From: Cryptomeria japonica
Lineage: Eukaryota > Streptophyta > Pinopsida > Cupressales > Cupressaceae
Direction: 5' to 3'
DNA length: 64,000 nucleotides
NCBI RefSeq assembly: GCF_030272615.1
Contig: NC_081411.1
Span: 182,364,977 to 182,428,976 of the forward strand
Positions 55,101 through 64,000 of this stretch are shown here, piece by piece (position 1 is the stretch's first letter; each line of letters begins with the position of its first letter). The notes beneath the pieces are model-generated. The model made no database searches. It saw only the letters and a list, made by a program, of their open reading frames with translations, and was not told the DNA's origin. The position numbers and the translations under genes are program-made.

Positions 55101-55986
55101 GACATGAAGCTCCATTGTGGTCTGTTGTGAGATGAAAATCACACATTGCAGGAATTTGATGATTACTTGTAGATGGATGCTCAATCGCCAACCTTGGTGT
55201 TGGAGTTGGTAGCTTGGGTTGCCGGTTTTGTTGATATGGGATATAATTCCTTCTAGGAATATCTTGATACATAGGTGGTGGATTTTGTGGTAATTGCTTC
55301 TTCAATTGAAGTAAATCATTAGCTAGCTTTTGAATCATTGGATCGGTAGTTTCCGGATTGGCTTGTTGAATTTTTCCTTTTTGTAATTCTTTATTCCACT
55401 TTCCAGCACTCAGTAGGTCATCTTCAACTTCAATGGCTAACCTTTGTGCTACAGCGAGATCAGCTACTCGTCCTCTTCTTATTTGGAAACTGATGTCAGG
55501 AGGTTGTGCATTAATGAAGAAACATTTTTGATTTTCCTCCGTAGGCCTCTTATCAGCTGCTAATTTATTGACTATTTTGTTGAAACGAGCCACAAATTCT
55601 CTCATAGGTTCATGCACTTCTTTCTTCATTTGGGTTAATTGAGCAAGAAGTAAATGACCATCATCTATAGTTTTAAATCTTTCTTCAAATTTTTGTAACA
55701 GAGTCGCCCAACTAGTAATGGAACCGGATGGTAACTGATTAAACCATTCAGCAGTGGCATCAATTAGAGTTTCAACAAAAAGTCGTACAGAAACATCCTC
55801 ATACTGAACTCCGAGGATTGCGCATGCAGTAAAGAAAGCACTAATATGATCTTCTGCAGTGACTTTTCCATCTCCTGAGAACTTCAGAAGATGCTTCCTT
55901 GAACCTGTTGGCAAATCATGCAATTGATTTCCTAAAGCTAGAGGGCCTATGGTAGCACCCCATGGAACTGGTTGTGGATGAGCCAT
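52150..55986 (-). CDS. gag-protease-RNase H-reverse transcriptase polyprotein of element D (1278 codons)
   Basis: The longest intact frame in the window, from MAHPQPVPWGATIGPL. Gag: residues about 80-190 (ATAEWFNQLPSGSITSWATL, MREFVARFNKIVNKLAAD), and CDFHLTTDHNGASCPE as a zinc-like C-H-H-C motif. Protease: residues 490-620 with IIDSGASDNVIPS, catalytic Asp 508. Extra RNase H: residues about 660-795 with MQFDGSS (Asp 668), TIEYEALLLGLEFA (Glu), VMGDAELVVNQV (Asp) and NTKADSLA (Asp), all four acids present. Reverse transcriptase: about 960-1200 with ICVDFRNLNQASLKDNYPLP, FSGYNQIGV, NRMPFGLINAGATFQ and VVYLDD (1120-1123). The last residues are out of frame; RNase H follows in another frame from about 52195. 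Gag, protease, extra RNase H and reverse transcriptase domains look intact. Confidence 0.92.
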   Translation of the reverse strand: MAHPQPVPWGATIGPLALGNQLHDLPTGSRKHLLKFSGDGKVTAEDHISAFFTACAILGVQYEDVSVRLFVETLIDATAEWFNQLPSGSITSWATLLQKFEERFKTIDDGHLLLAQLTQMKKEVHEPMREFVARFNKIVNKLAADKRPTEENQKCFFINAQPPDISFQIRRGRVADLAVAQRLAIEVEDDLLSAGKWNKELQKGKIQQANPETTDPMIQKLANDLLQLKKQLPQNPPPMYQDIPRRNYIPYQQNRQPKLPTPTPRLAIEHPSTSNHQIPAMCDFHLTTDHNGASCPEMTRFMQMNQTSEKIEEYVEDETNQQFGPPTVNFLEYESGEENEKDSDINNHSCNVFTKNWRQKIEEKAKLATKDKEVDEVPKQILSRKQSKEELGSSRKAEKEVEHGNSSFEDSFDFIEYCKKTKVQISQFEYLKKNPQQLDKLVHCIKKDYKKPHSDIHQESSESFDDDEQEGFVSKESSLVATSFSNKPYPFYISLYIAGCKLSNCIIDSGASDNVIPSKVAHALGLPLNKPTGKVFSMESKQVPSVGQIKDAQVVLAAHPQKKLKLNILVADIPASYGMLLSHSFCKDLGGEIQLDWSHALIPLGNKKVRLDPEPKAKYIVLKSDDPRAEILYVETGPGTYMMSSKKENVPEILAPDISVELWVMQFDGSSSSSRSGACVVLISPQGEKFPKAYKLAFDTTNNTIEYEALLLGLEFAKEKGIKKLQVMGDAELVVNQVRSRYQTKNKRLKSYRNKVWDEIESFDTFSIQAIPREQNTKADSLAISASLLLPHPEFEKDVYIVEMIYQPSVPDNNQNWQVFDDDKHIISFLEGTRTFSNLSFDGNHSLTSQQNVKEEDKESEILQLKGNTIPKGLVTLESLFDNNDQFVKNDEKKPSSSPDTEKVNIGFENDPRIVLIGKCLSHKERKVIIDLLNRYIDVFAWCYDDLKVFMNGEFKHHIPLKPDSPPFRQKQRQFNPKIADAIFAEVDKMLKAKIIYPIHHSTWVANIVPIRKKNGEIRICVDFRNLNQASLKDNYPLPVMDHLLQTVFGSEMMSMLDGFSGYNQIGVEQDDQHKTAFTTPWGTFAYNRMPFGLINAGATFQCAMDLAFGDLRNKIIVVYLDDLTVFSKKREEHAYHLECVLQHCRQQGISLNPKKSIFGVTERKLLGHIVLKEGIHIDPERVKAIQQLSLPSSKPGVRSFFGQINFIRKFIPDFSEITKSIVEMMRGDITFKWSEEGKMAFNQIKSAIVDAPTLVYLDFSKISMYIVMLLTLLYPQY

Positions 55987-56401
55987 GATTGGTTGTGTAA
56001 AGTTAATAACAAGAGGAGGAAGTAAAGTTAAGGCTTGGACAAATAAGGAATGAGCACTTGCTTTCTTTGGAGAAGAAGGTCTACTAGTAGACTTAACTTT
56101 CTTTTTATAAGTGGTAGAAGGTGTGGAAAAATCAACTTTGTATAGCTTGGCAAAATCAGGGTCAATGATACCCTTGCTTCTATCACCTCTAGTATACCTT
56201 TTGCTTGCCAGTGTGCTTGCTAATCACCTTGCTTGTACTGGTCTTGCATACAATAAATATTTTGTCTTCTTCACCTAGGAAGCACAAAAATTCTCTTAAT
56301 GACAATAAGTGATTGTCTAGGATGTACTCTCCTAAGAAAGTAATAATTCAACTTCTTCCACCAACACTTGATGCACTTTGTTAGTATTCTGGATCAACTT
56401 G
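55987..56401 (-). other. Spacer between the small ORF and gag of element D
   Basis: No supported ORF. On the sense strand it is pyrimidine- and A-rich untranslated sequence. Confidence 0.5.
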
Positions 56402-56677
56402 TCATATTCTAGGTTGTCTTTGATTTGGTTGCTGATTTAATGGAATCAAGAATACAAGAGGAAATCTTTCCACTATTCTTTCACGGACCACCACTGGATT
56501 CTGAGCTTGTCTTTCTTCTTCTGCCAATATAGCACTTACTCTTTGATATTCAGCCCTACTTCTTCTATTCCTCCAAGCTAAACTATCCAATTGCGAAAGT
56601 ATATCTTCTTGCTCTGCATGAATCCAATCAAGATTCGGTTGTAGCACAGGGAAAAGGTTCTCATGCGGAATAACCAT
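56402..56677 (-). CDS. Small ORF between primer site and gag of element D
   Basis: 91 codons, MVIPHENLFPVLQPNLDWIH to QQPNQRQPRI. It is Gln/Glu/Arg-rich, with a probable helix (LSQLDSLAWRNRRSRAEYQR). Ogre-type elements are known to carry an extra ORF between the 5' LTR and gag, and the position fits, though those ORFs are longer. It begins 65 bases downstream of the primer site and is the first ATG frame. Function unknown; no second copy here to test conservation. Confidence 0.5.
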   Translation of the reverse strand: MVIPHENLFPVLQPNLDWIHAEQEDILSQLDSLAWRNRRSRAEYQRVSAILAEEERQAQNPVVVRERIVERFPLVFLIPLNQQPNQRQPRI

Positions 56678-56741
56678 CTTGTTTCATGATAGGCAAGTAA
56701 AAACAATATCAAAGCGACTATCTTCTTATTTCGATTTTGTA

Positions 56742-56759
56742 TCCCCAGCAGAGTCGCCA
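56742..56759 (-). promoter_or_regulatory. Primer binding site of element D
   Basis: Minus strand TGGCGACTCTGCTGGGGA, six bases inside the 5' LTR (which ends TACCAACA). This is the primer-site type described for Tat/Ogre elements, reported as tRNA-Arg in Ogre. Confidence 0.85.
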
Positions 56760-57558
56760 AAAATTTGTTGGTAAATAGATTTGTTGCTTTAAGAAAACTT
56801 TCTTGAAAAACTCTGTTTTGCCTTGTAATTAGCAACAAAGCGTTCACAATAGTTGAAGAATCACAAAGAAATGGTAATTCTTCTCTGCGTTTGAGAGGGG
56901 CAGCTCCCTCGTATAATGGGGGTATTTGGATTTTTCAAAAATTTTAAAGAACGAACAATAAAGAAAGATTGAATGTCATACAAGGTATGAATCTAGATTA
57001 AAATAAATTCCATATAATCAAGTTTGAGATACCACAACTTGAAATAATCTTCTTCACATTCAATGTTAAAGGGAAAGCATTAGGTAATCATCAATTGAAC
57101 ATAAGAACATTGATAATAACCCATGAGAATAAGTTGAACACACATCCAAATTGATCTCTATTGCTTAATTTCTCGAAGAATACTATTCAAGTCTCTCATA
57201 CAAAGCTTGTGAAAAAGTGGAATCCCCTACATTGAATAATAATGAGGTATATATAGGTGAAGTGGTAACCACCTGAGGTAACTACCCTAACCACATTTAT
57301 AACTACTTTATAACTTCCTCAACTACTTGAAATAACTTCCTCAACTTTGGGAGAAATAACTACTTAGAATAACTACCCAAAATGAGAACTTAGGATAGCT
57401 ACCTCATATGAAAAGAGCCAAGATTATCCTTTATTACAATATAGAAATAGAGATGAGAGAAAGGAAACTCGATCATGAGAGTTATTTACGAAGAAAGACA
57501 AAAACATGATGCGAGTAACACAACAAAAATGGAGACTATACAAAATGCAACTCTGCAC

Positions 57559-59221
57559 TTATTCTAAGCTAACTCCTTGCATTGCCGATGAGGGTGTTGC
57601 TTCTGTAGGCACATTAGGTTGTCCAGGTCCTTTGTCTCTGAAGATTCTGAAAAGTTGAATGGCCGAAGTGACAGGTTTTCCTTTGGGAATTAGGATGTTA
57701 GCTATCCTCATTTTCCATGTCTTCAAGTTTCTATGAATGCCACTTAGTTTTGTCACCATGCTGAGTGTCTGAGGCATAGAAGTTCTCAAGGAATAGTAAA
57801 TATCAATCAACCTTTCGATGGTATTTTCACTGAAGTTTGTCTTGTTAAAAAGCTGCTGATCTACCATGTTCTGGAAGCTATTTTGTAACACCTGCAAATC
57901 TTCCATCAATGTCACATCTGGGAGAAGAGTAGTGAGTTGTCCTTGGAGTTTGGTACACACTTGATCACATGAAAGCATGAGCTTTTCTAACTCTGATGAA
58001 ACTTGATCTATGATCACTAGTTTCTAGTTAATGCTTTCTATCCATATCTTTGGATAATCTTTTTCATTACTAGGCAAGATTTTCTTGGTTGCAAGGGTGT
58101 CCATTCCAATTTCTATGATTTGTTTAAAATCATTCACAATTTCTTTCCAGGCTACCTCCTCTTCCTTGACATTCCTCAAGTCTTTCTCAATAGTATTTTT
58201 CTTTATTAAGACCTCATCATGGATAGATTTTGCTTGGACTAGGAATTCACATGCGAGAGTTTTGACCTTTTCTACCCATCCTTCAGTTACCTTTCCATAG
58301 GCTTGGTACTTTTGAAGATTATCCATAACATTCTTTTCAATTACTCCTTCTGGTGTAAACATAATTGGCTGGCGGTCTGCACCTAGTGGCATAGTGGAGG
58401 TATCAACTACGGATCTCAAGTAAGAAGACAAAGTGTGCACTTGTTGTTTCAATTGATCCTTGGATTGCTTATCCTTTTCACTTCTCTCCACCATTCTGGC
58501 TGCCATCACATAAAAGTTCTGAATATCAGACTCATGAGAAGAAGGTCCCATATCAATCTTTGTCATTAAAAAGTCTGCAGAGGTGGCCTCATTTGTATCC
58601 TTCTCAGATTTGAGCAATCTCTAAGCACATATTCCTTAAATTTGGATCAGTCTTTATTCTTGAGGATACTTTGAGTTTCTTCGGTTTTTCAGCTCTTTCA
58701 AAAAGTTCAGATATGCTACTAAATTCAGGTACCACTAGCTCTTCTACCCTCCTCTTCTTCAATAGACTTTGTTCTAACCATGGGAATGAAGAATTTTCTA
58801 TGGACTCTTGGATGTTTTCCTATCTTGCTACTAGTGTTGTAGTCACCACTCTGATTTCTTCAAATTGATCGCTTGGATTGCTTGGAAATGATGAATCCAT
58901 GACTAAAGTATTTTGTTGTGCTTCTTGTCGTAGGGATTCAATAGGAATTGAGGGAGATATGGAATGCATTCCATCATCAAATCTTGTGTCATCCAGAATT
59001 TCCACTGGAACTTGATCCTTTACTTGACTTGCAATAGAATTTTCTTCTATGTATTTTGCTCTGGATTTCTTCTTCTTTTGTCGGGATTCATCACCACATG
59101 TGTTTTGAAGATTGTTCCTCCTTGGAGGGTCTTCATCTCCATCACTTCCTTGAGTATTCTGGTAAGAAGGAGTATCCCTAGCTGGAGTATGGGAATAATA
59201 CAGCGACGTAGAGCTCCAAAG
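57559..59221 (-). pseudogene. U3-encoded ORF of element D, C-terminal half (right LTR)
   Basis: Second copy of 44767-46429. Segments: 59005 to about 58620 (VEILDDTRFDDG onward), then the shifted frame 58617-58024 and 58017-57559, interrupted by a TAG at about 58021 where the left copy has TGG. An extra stop near 58820 (a CAG to TAG change, from CLATS to YLATS on the opposite strand reading). The shared frame change near 58607-58620 matches the left LTR. Confidence 0.65.
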
Positions 59222-60784
59222 CTAACTTCCTTTCTTTCTTGGAGTTTCCTTTGTTGGTCTGGTAGCAGTCATTTGAGTAATCTTCTTCTTAATCCAGGCT
59301 TCAGAATTCTTGATTACAAAACTTGTTCTTTCTCTGACATCTCTCATTTCGGGATCTGCGCAATTCAAACTAGGAAGTGGCTGGGACTGGACTTGCTCAA
59401 AATAGATAGGATCAATCAAATCAGATCCATAATCTTCAATGCCTTCTATGGTCCAATCCATCTTGAAATCTTTCATTTGCTTCAAAGTTAACCTGGTCCA
59501 ATCTCTTTTTCTAACCTCAAAATCGTCTTGGCAATCCTCCCAAAAGTCTTCGAGATTAGGAAAATGAAAATAGCCAGGGCCTAACTTTAAGCTGCTCTTG
59601 ACATAATCCTTACTATCAAAAGGAAACCTCATTTGATATGGATACAAGTTGACCTTTGATAAATCTTTTTCTGTCTCATCTGCTCTTGAACTTGACTCAC
59701 ATCTATAGTGCCCGAGATAAATGGGAAAGGGTACCCCTCTATTCTTTCTATCTCTACATTTCTTTTGAACTGAAACCAATTGCCGACAAAGCTCAACTAA
59801 AATGAGCTTATCATCAAGATATCTAGGTAGCTTGTGTGGATAACCTTCAAATCCTGCTACTCGAAGATAGGTAAATCTCAGAAATTGGATGAAAAAACTT
59901 CCATATTTCTTTATCGATTTAGCAGCTTCCTTTGATATTCTGGTGGCAATGTCTCCTTGTAATAACCTTACTGCCCACATTGTGAAAGCATCATTCACCC
60001 GCCTGAAATACACAAAGCTTTCCTCAAGTTGCAATTGCTTGTAATAATGGTAAACTTGAGTTTCTTGATTCAGGACACCATTAGTACTCAACCCTGGCCA
60101 TGACCTCAAATTAGCAATAGCATATATCAAGTAAGAGATCATATGGAAAAGTTGACTTGTTTTGAAGTGCACTAACTGGTCATGTATGCAGTTGCTGATG
60201 AGATGACCCCAGTCAATGAATTGCTTACCGGCAGAGATGACTGTTATGAAGAGATACATCCACATTTCAAACTCAGTGGAGTCAGGACTTCCTGTCACTC
60301 TATGGAGTAACAAAATCAAGTGACCAATCTCTTTGATGAAAAGAGAATGATGGAGTGTTTTTGGAAGCTGAGACTATCCTCCCCGTGGTGCAACCATCCA
60401 TTCTTTAGCCAAATTGTTGAGGCATTTGCTTCTATTGTCGCTGAAGTATTTATAAGCTTTTTGCTTATCGATGTGAGTGAAATTTTCCTTATATGGAAAA
60501 TGAAGAATAATAGCTATTGAAATTCCGTCTTGTTTGGCCATTAAGGATCCGTCTGCAGCTCTTATCTCTCTTGCATCGGGATTATATCTTTTTGAGCATT
60601 CTAGTACCAAATCTGCACATTGAATTGATATGGGAAAACATGCTGCTTCAATCAAGCCACTTCCCGCCACTCTACAAGACAATTTTGATCTGTCACCTTC
60701 CATGAAGAACCTTTTGATCTCCTGCAAATTTATGTGCCCAATCTTGGTATCATGAACCTCTGGAATCATGGTGGTGATCATCAA
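59222..60784 (-). pseudogene. U3-encoded ORF of element D, N-terminal half (right LTR)
   Basis: Second copy of 46430-48167. Here the junction that is frameshifted in the left LTR (near 47515) is in frame (four A instead of five at 60312-60315), but TAG codons replace CAG near 60373 and near 60800. Each LTR therefore shows the other's lesion to be secondary, which argues that the ancestral U3 carried one continuous frame over this segment. Confidence 0.7.
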
Positions 60785-63059
60785 AGCGTACTCATACTCC
60801 TAAGCCTTGTACTTCATGATGGTATTTTTGCAGACCCTTTGTCTTGAAGTCCTCTATGTCAATGTTATTGAAACTTTGAGACTTTGAAGATTTGCGACTG
60901 ACTTGATTAAGTGACTATGTCTCGCCCATAAGTAAGATCTACCCACTATCTTTATCATGGATGATCCATTTGTTCCTCCTTGAATGGCTACCCATAGAAT
61001 TTGATATTATATTATTGGCCTTTAAGTGATCATCATAATGATTCTTAGCTGGCATCTTATATTAATCTGCTCATGATTATCTTGACAATCAATGACACAA
61101 TGTTACCTTCTTGAAACTGAGGTTTGTGATTGACCTCTCTGTCACTTCTTTGAATGGAAAAATGACTTTTCCTTTGGTGTGTTGGGGCTGATTATGACAA
61201 AGACTTGGACCATTATCTTCTCATTGTTTATTGAACTGTGCATTAGATCTATTGTGGTTGTTTTGATAGCTGTGACCATGCCTGATAGATTCTCTGCTCA
61301 TTGATGATTTCTATCAACCATTCATGTTGTCAATGTCTTCAGTATTGTGAATCAATTGTCCAATAGCTTGGATTGCACTACTTGAGATGTAATGTATGCA
61401 CTGTCTCAGATCTTTAGATTTGTTAGCACCGTTCTTTATGACTAAGGTTTACCTTTATTCATCATTCAAAACTTCATACCTCTATTCACTGACCTAAGGC
61501 TGATATCTCCTATAGATATGCTACTCACTATTTTGATAGGTCTATGGTTGGCTTCTATTTGAAATCTTTGGCACTGTATTTACATTGTTTCTCATTGTAT
61601 TGGACTAAACCATTATGTCTTGTTTTTTTTTCTGTCTAAGCCTCTTAACGCACTGTCATAAAGCTTTCATATCTTCATGCAGGAGTGAGGATGCTAAGGA
61701 AGGTGGTGTAGTGCTATTCTCAGTTATCCATGAGATAGTATCCTTTATGGGAAACCTTGGAACATCTGATGACTATATTCCTTGCTGTGAAGTTCTTGCA
61801 TATCATCGATAACCTGCAGAAAACACCTCGAAATGCAATATTTCATCTTTAAAATTTGCAAGTGTGAGTAGCGTTAAGGGGCATGGTAGCATGTAGGTCG
61901 ACCAAAGCATTTGTAACTGTGATATCTGATATACATCCTGCTCCCATCGATGGTTTGGTGGATGTTTACAACCTATTCCATGTTTGGAGAGCCTGGCACT
62001 ATGTTTGCAATTCCATTCACTTGGAAATGAATACCTCTACACCCGCGTGAAAGGAGCCATCCGGCTATCAGGCATTTAAACACTTCTTATCCAACCTCTG
62101 CGAGTGGTCTTCAACTTGCGAGTGGAGTCTAGAGAGCACGATAGTAGGCATATCTATCGGCATGCAAAACAAACAGTGAAGGTAGTTATAAAACCAGTTT
62201 TCACCTTCTTTTCTGGCCACGCGGTAGGTTCCTTCTGCCAAATGGACGTTCAAATGAGCTTGGTGGAGCGATTTCCCAGTTGGAGAAGGATCGGCATGTT
62301 AGCCAACTTAGCCAAGCTGCCGATAGCAATCCAAAACATAACTTAAAACAGTTAGTTGGCTATCGATATTTATATTGGCTTGTTTACCCTTTGGTCAACT
62401 TGCCGATATCTTTCATGCATAAGTGAGTTCAATGCAAAATGCTTGGTAACTTGTTAAAGTTGGCCAACTCACCGATGAAGAAGATGTCAATGTTGAAACC
62501 TTGCGTAAAGAAACATATCGGTCACTTGATGATTTTTACCAACTTGGTGATAATTTCTCATTTGCAACTCGAAGTTGGTGTTCATTGGTCCCTTTAACCA
62601 TTTTACCATGTTGCCGCTAACACTTGGTCGACTATCAGCATAGACCGTTGATGATCATGTTTACTTTAAACTCTTCGAAAATGCCAATAACAATCCTAGA
62701 CAATACAATATTATCATTCATTTATTGGTGATTCGAGGGATCATTTAACTTGGAGTTTAGAAGTCAACATGTTATTTTGAATCATATCCTTTACTTTGAA
62801 AATGTTCATAGGATTACAAATACAAATACAAAGAGTTTCTCGATTTGCTCAAAAACATGATTTGTGACCCTTCACCATCATGATGTGAAGTACAATTATA
62901 ACTTTTAAAGCTTGGGCAAACTTTGGGAATTCACTTATAGTCCCTTTTTTTTTTACGAATACATCCAAATATTTGAAGAACCATTCACACTAAAATGACT
63001 CGTTATTACATGGAAACGAAGAAGAATTATAGTAGTCAAATTTACAATTACGATCAATA
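60785..63059 (-). other. Noncoding part of U3 in the D 5' LTR
   Basis: Counterpart of 48168-50266, with the first 180 or so bases still corresponding to the N-terminus of the U3 ORF. No other supported feature. Confidence 0.5.
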
Positions 63060-63064
63060 GACCC
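63060..63064. repeat. Target site duplication of element D, right copy (GACCC)
   Basis: GACCC directly follows the D LTR end CAATA and equals 44006-44010. Confidence 0.92.
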
Positions 63065-64000
63065 TAACAATGATACACAAGATCACATCAGCATACCATG
63101 TGAAAAATATGGTAAAGGGTTCAAGATCCTACAAAAATTTGGGTATGATGGCAAAAGTCCTCTTGGCTTAAGAAAGGAAGGCATCGTTAAACCTTTACAA
63201 CCTGAATTGACATTTAAAAAGGAACACTCGAAAGGACTTGGTTTTGTGACTTCCAAGGTCAACACTCAAAAGATAGGAGAAGCATTACAAATCAAAGCTG
63301 CTAAAATTCAACAAGAGAATCGCTATTCCACAGAATCCAATGAATGGGAATGGGATTCAGACAAATCTTCCAGTGACTATGAACTCACTGAGACATTCAA
63401 AGAATCAGGTGAGCCTACAGAAGAAGAGGAATTTTATAGAAAATTCAAAGTTGGCCAAGAAACAACCCCTAAGGATCCCACACAGTCCTTGCCTATAGGT
63501 TCTAGGTTGAAATCACATAGAATGAGAACACCTGTCCTAGAATGCACTACTAGTGATGATAATTTGGATTCATTCACGATTGAGATAGATGAGGAGAGTG
63601 CCAATGATGACCTTGATAACTACCTCAACATACCTGAGAATAACTACATCTTCACCCTTAGCCCTGCTAACTTTGAAAACATCAAAGGCCTTCCCCTTGC
63701 TCACCACCAACTTATTGACTAGGACCATGAAGGACCTACATAGTTCAACACATTCCAAAATGATGAAGCCTTTATTGACTATCTAGGCATACGAGATGAT
63801 CTCCCCCTTGGGGACCATAAAACATGATAGACCATAGAAATCAACAACGTGGCATATTTTGGTGAGGGTGTCGGGCCTTCCAGTCGCAAAAATATAAAAA
63901 TAAAAACAAATCAAGGGTCTTATGGAGAAAACTACATTGTGGGGTTGTCTTACCCCAAAAAAGTAAAAATAAAGGATGTATCTGAGGGAAAAAACCTCTC
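63065..64000 (+). pseudogene. Element A polyprotein downstream of protease: G-patch region
   Basis: Continues the frame of 43801-44010. A G-patch-like module is visible at once: CEKYGKGFKILQKFGYDGK, SPLGLRKEGIVKPLQ, then HSKGLGF. It is followed by an acidic linker (ESNEWEWDSDKSSSDYELTE) and FENIKGLPLAHHQLID ending at TAG 63720-63722. The same frame goes on with only scattered stops (near 63742 and 63826) to the window end (EAFIDYLGIRDDLPLGDH, YIVGLSYPKK). G-patch modules bind RNA or helicases and are known after protease in some retroelements. Reverse transcriptase has not begun by base 64000. Confidence 0.75.

Larger units (their letters stand above)
44011..63059 (-). mobile_element. Element D: 19-kb Ty3/gypsy (Tat/Ogre-like) retrotransposon with giant coding LTRs, minus strand
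   Basis: Two direct repeats of 6256 and 6294 bp enclose a 6.5-kb internal region with primer site, small ORF, gag, protease, extra RNase H, reverse transcriptase, RNase H and integrase on the minus strand. GACCC flanks both sides and the host A frame rejoins. A primer site of TGGCGACTCTGCTGGGGA type, a second RNase H and very long LTRs are known hallmarks of Tat/Ogre elements. The LTRs are still very similar (long stretches with only one or two changes per hundred bases), so the insertion is fairly recent. Confidence 0.95.
56766..63059 (-). repeat. 5' LTR of element D (6294 bp)
   Basis: On + it reads TGTTGGTAAATAG to CGATCAATA. On the sense strand the first bases are TATTGATC where the 3' LTR has TGTTGATC, so the terminal TG has mutated to TA. 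It is about 38 bp longer than the other LTR because of one extra segment near 57495-57540. TATA at 57246-57257. Confidence 0.93.
19988..64000 (+). mobile_element. Element A: Ty3/gypsy retrotransposon (outermost of the right block), split by B and D
   Basis: Its own parts are 19988-21057 (5' LTR, primer site, leader), 39315-44010 (leader, gag, protease) and 63060-64000 (G-patch region, running off the window). Its leader, gag and protease match element C on the other strand, so A and C are one family. B interrupts the leader, with a deletion at the right junction. D interrupts the polyprotein cleanly with a 5-bp duplication. Reverse transcriptase and integrase, if present, are beyond base 64000. 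Confidence 0.85.

Overview
This window is nuclear DNA of a land plant with a large, repeat-dense genome. I found no ordinary host gene, rRNA, tRNA or bacterial feature. Practically everything is LTR retrotransposon: Ty1/copia elements primed by initiator tRNA-Met, Ty3/gypsy elements including a Tat/Ogre-like one, plus one small TA-flanked inverted-repeat transposon. The very long LTRs, deep nesting and coding style fit a gymnosperm such as a conifer, but this species guess is weak and is inference only.

Layout. Left block (1-10980): three copia-type elements, all sense on +. K (1-3301) sits in I (3302-8617), which sits in the RNase H end of G (8618-10980). A 989-bp inverted-repeat element (6448-7436) sits in the 3' region of I. 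Middle block (10981-19987): an old copia, F, on the minus strand (10981-16243) abuts the 5' LTR of a degenerate gypsy-type element E (16244-19987, +). Right block (19988-64000): a gypsy element A (+) starts at 19988 and runs past the window end, opened by two large insertions. B (21058-39314, +) is a copia-like element without reverse transcriptase and itself contains C (25273-36299, minus), a gypsy of the same family as A. D (44011-63059, minus) is a 19-kb Tat/Ogre-like gypsy with LTRs of about 6.3 kb.

The boundaries of C and D are firmly supported. C is flanked by GAATG and D by GACCC target duplications, and in both cases the interrupted reading frame resumes exactly after one copy of the duplication is removed. 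The relative order is F, then E, then A, then B and D, then C inside B; G, then I, then K.

Coding content. D encodes gag, protease, an extra RNase H placed before the reverse transcriptase, reverse transcriptase, the usual RNase H and integrase. Its U3 region also carries a large open reading frame of unknown function. A and C encode gag and a DGGA-type aspartic protease; A also has a G-patch. C has lost its reverse transcriptase, RNase H and integrase core, and carries an antisense plant-mobile-domain fragment near its 3' LTR. B and K carry a large lysine/glutamate-rich protein of unknown function; in B it has an apparent TATA promoter of its own. I, F and G are ordinary decayed copia pol genes.

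Almost every reading frame has stops or frameshifts, and a large share of the stops are TAG where a relative has CAG. That is the expected footprint of cytosine methylation and silencing. The best candidates for something new are the U3 gene of D, the B/K gene with its internal promoter, and the antisense plant-mobile-domain unit of C.
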